Shown in pieces: positions 63,465 through 64,000 of a DNA stretch of 64,000 bases (position 1 is its first letter; the number at the start of each line of letters is the position of its first letter). The notes beneath the pieces were generated by a model that saw only the letters and a program-made list of their open reading frames with translations, was not told the DNA's origin and ran no database searches. The position numbers were made by a program, and so were the translations under genes. Source of the DNA: Cohaesibacter sp. ES.047 (GTDB lineage Bacteria > Pseudomonadota > Alphaproteobacteria > Rhizobiales > Cohaesibacteraceae); contig NZ_LT907844.1 of NCBI RefSeq assembly GCF_900215505.1, positions 620,001 through 684,000 of the forward strand, written 5' to 3'.

Positions 63465-64000
63465 ATGACTGTTATCCGAGAAATTTCGATCTCCAATTTT
63501 CGAGGCATCAAGGCGCTAAAGTGGTGGCCGAACCCAGGCATCAATTGCTTAATTGGGCCAGGAGACGGCGGAAAATCGACCATTCTCGATGCAATAGAAC
63601 TCACCTTAGGGACTAGACAGAGCATTGTCTTTACTGATGCTGACTTCCACAGATGCCTAGTTGATGAGCCAATTGTAATCGATGTGACGCTGGGAGCTCT
63701 TCCCGATGAGTTGCGAAACCTAGAGGCATACGGCCACTTTCTGCGAGGTTGGGACCCGCAAACCGGGGCTATTCACAACGAGACATCTGCAGCGCTGGAA
63801 ACGGTATTGACTATTCGTCTGATTGTAAGGGACGATTTGGAGCCGCAATGGTTGCTGTTTTCTGAAGGCCCATCCGCCCAGGGCCTTGAGCGGAACCTCC
63901 AGTGGAAGCATCGGCAGCTAGTTGCGCCAATACGGCTCGGCACCGTTGCATCACACCATATGGCTCTGGGCCCGCGATCCGTGCTCGGGAAGCTCTCTCC
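63465..64000 (+). CDS. AAA/OLD-type ATPase, N-terminal part (cut by window end)
   Basis: An open frame from ATG 63465 to the window end, 178 codons. It begins MTVIREISISNFRGIKAL and has Walker A in IGPGDGGKSTILDAIEL (residues about 34-50), the usual opening of OLD-family ATP-dependent nucleases, including GajA of Gabija. The DNA-cleaving Toprim part would lie beyond the window, so OLD/GajA versus another SMC-like ATPase is not decided. An island defence role is plausible. Confidence 0.8.
   Translation, partial: MTVIREISISNFRGIKALKWWPNPGINCLIGPGDGGKSTILDAIELTLGTRQSIVFTDADFHRCLVDEPIVIDVTLGALPDELRNLEAYGHFLRGWDPQTGAIHNETSAALETVLTIRLIVRDDLEPQWLLFSEGPSAQGLERNLQWKHRQLVAPIRLGTVASHHMALGPRSVLGKLS

Noticed and set aside
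1-64000. CRISPR arrays, rRNA and tRNA genes
   Set aside because: I looked for regularly spaced identical repeats and for tRNA cloverleaf or rRNA signatures and saw none; tRNA detection by eye is not exhaustive.

Overview
The window looks like chromosome from an alphaproteobacterium of the order Hyphomicrobiales (Rhizobiales). The evidence is the gene order glnD-murJ-trpS-usp-nfuA-tsaB-rimI-mur-plsC-miaB-phoH-ybeY-corC-lnt-praR, the pairing of the haem-responsive regulator irr with fabA-fabB-fabI, and a Mur-type Fur protein. Genus cannot be fixed from sequence reading; a marine, medium-GC member (Cohaesibacter-like) is only a guess. No rRNA, tRNA or CRISPR array was seen.

Positions 1-28000 are core genome. 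They carry the end of glnD, peptidoglycan flippase murJ, trpS, tRNA-modification and ribosome-maturation genes (tsaB, rimI, miaB, ybeY, trmB), lipid and lipoprotein enzymes (plsC, lnt), two metal or biofilm type regulators (mur, praR), and the classic translation/RNA operon rimP-nusA-ylxR-infB-rbfA-truB-rpsO-pnp. Several intrinsic terminators divide this into transcription units. From 28000 to 40400 come two tandem GGDEF-EAL proteins, the unsaturated fatty acid set fabI-fabB-fabA divergent from irr, an SH3 envelope protein, a 2-hydroxyacid dehydrogenase, a MoeB/ThiF-type E1 enzyme, a DUF2259 secreted protein and cysK.

Positions 40400-44900 hold a ProVWX-type betaine/proline ABC transporter. 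It is bracketed by 58-bp direct repeats (about 91% identical), each abutting gene debris: an IS21 istA fragment on the left and the 3' end of a dut gene on the right.

From about 45 kb to the end the window is an accessory island. It contains a probable type II Thoeris anti-phage system (TM-macro ThsA plus TIR ThsB), a zinc-ribbon protein with a HEPN-like Rx4H motif, regulator/oxidoreductase pairs (NmrA-like/LysR, epimerase-TetR, SDR/HxlR), a sulfotransferase next to a Gly-rich autotransporter, a DUF6880 protein, a short tyrosine recombinase and the start of an OLD/GajA-like ATPase. Almost every module in this island is separated from the next by a copy, in either orientation, of the same degenerate intergenic repeat (84-nt core, up to about 200 nt). 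I did not find it in the first 44 kb. Two inverted copies flank the intact recombinase, and another fragment lies beside a recombinase relic. This repeat-plus-recombinase arrangement is the most promising undescribed system in the window.
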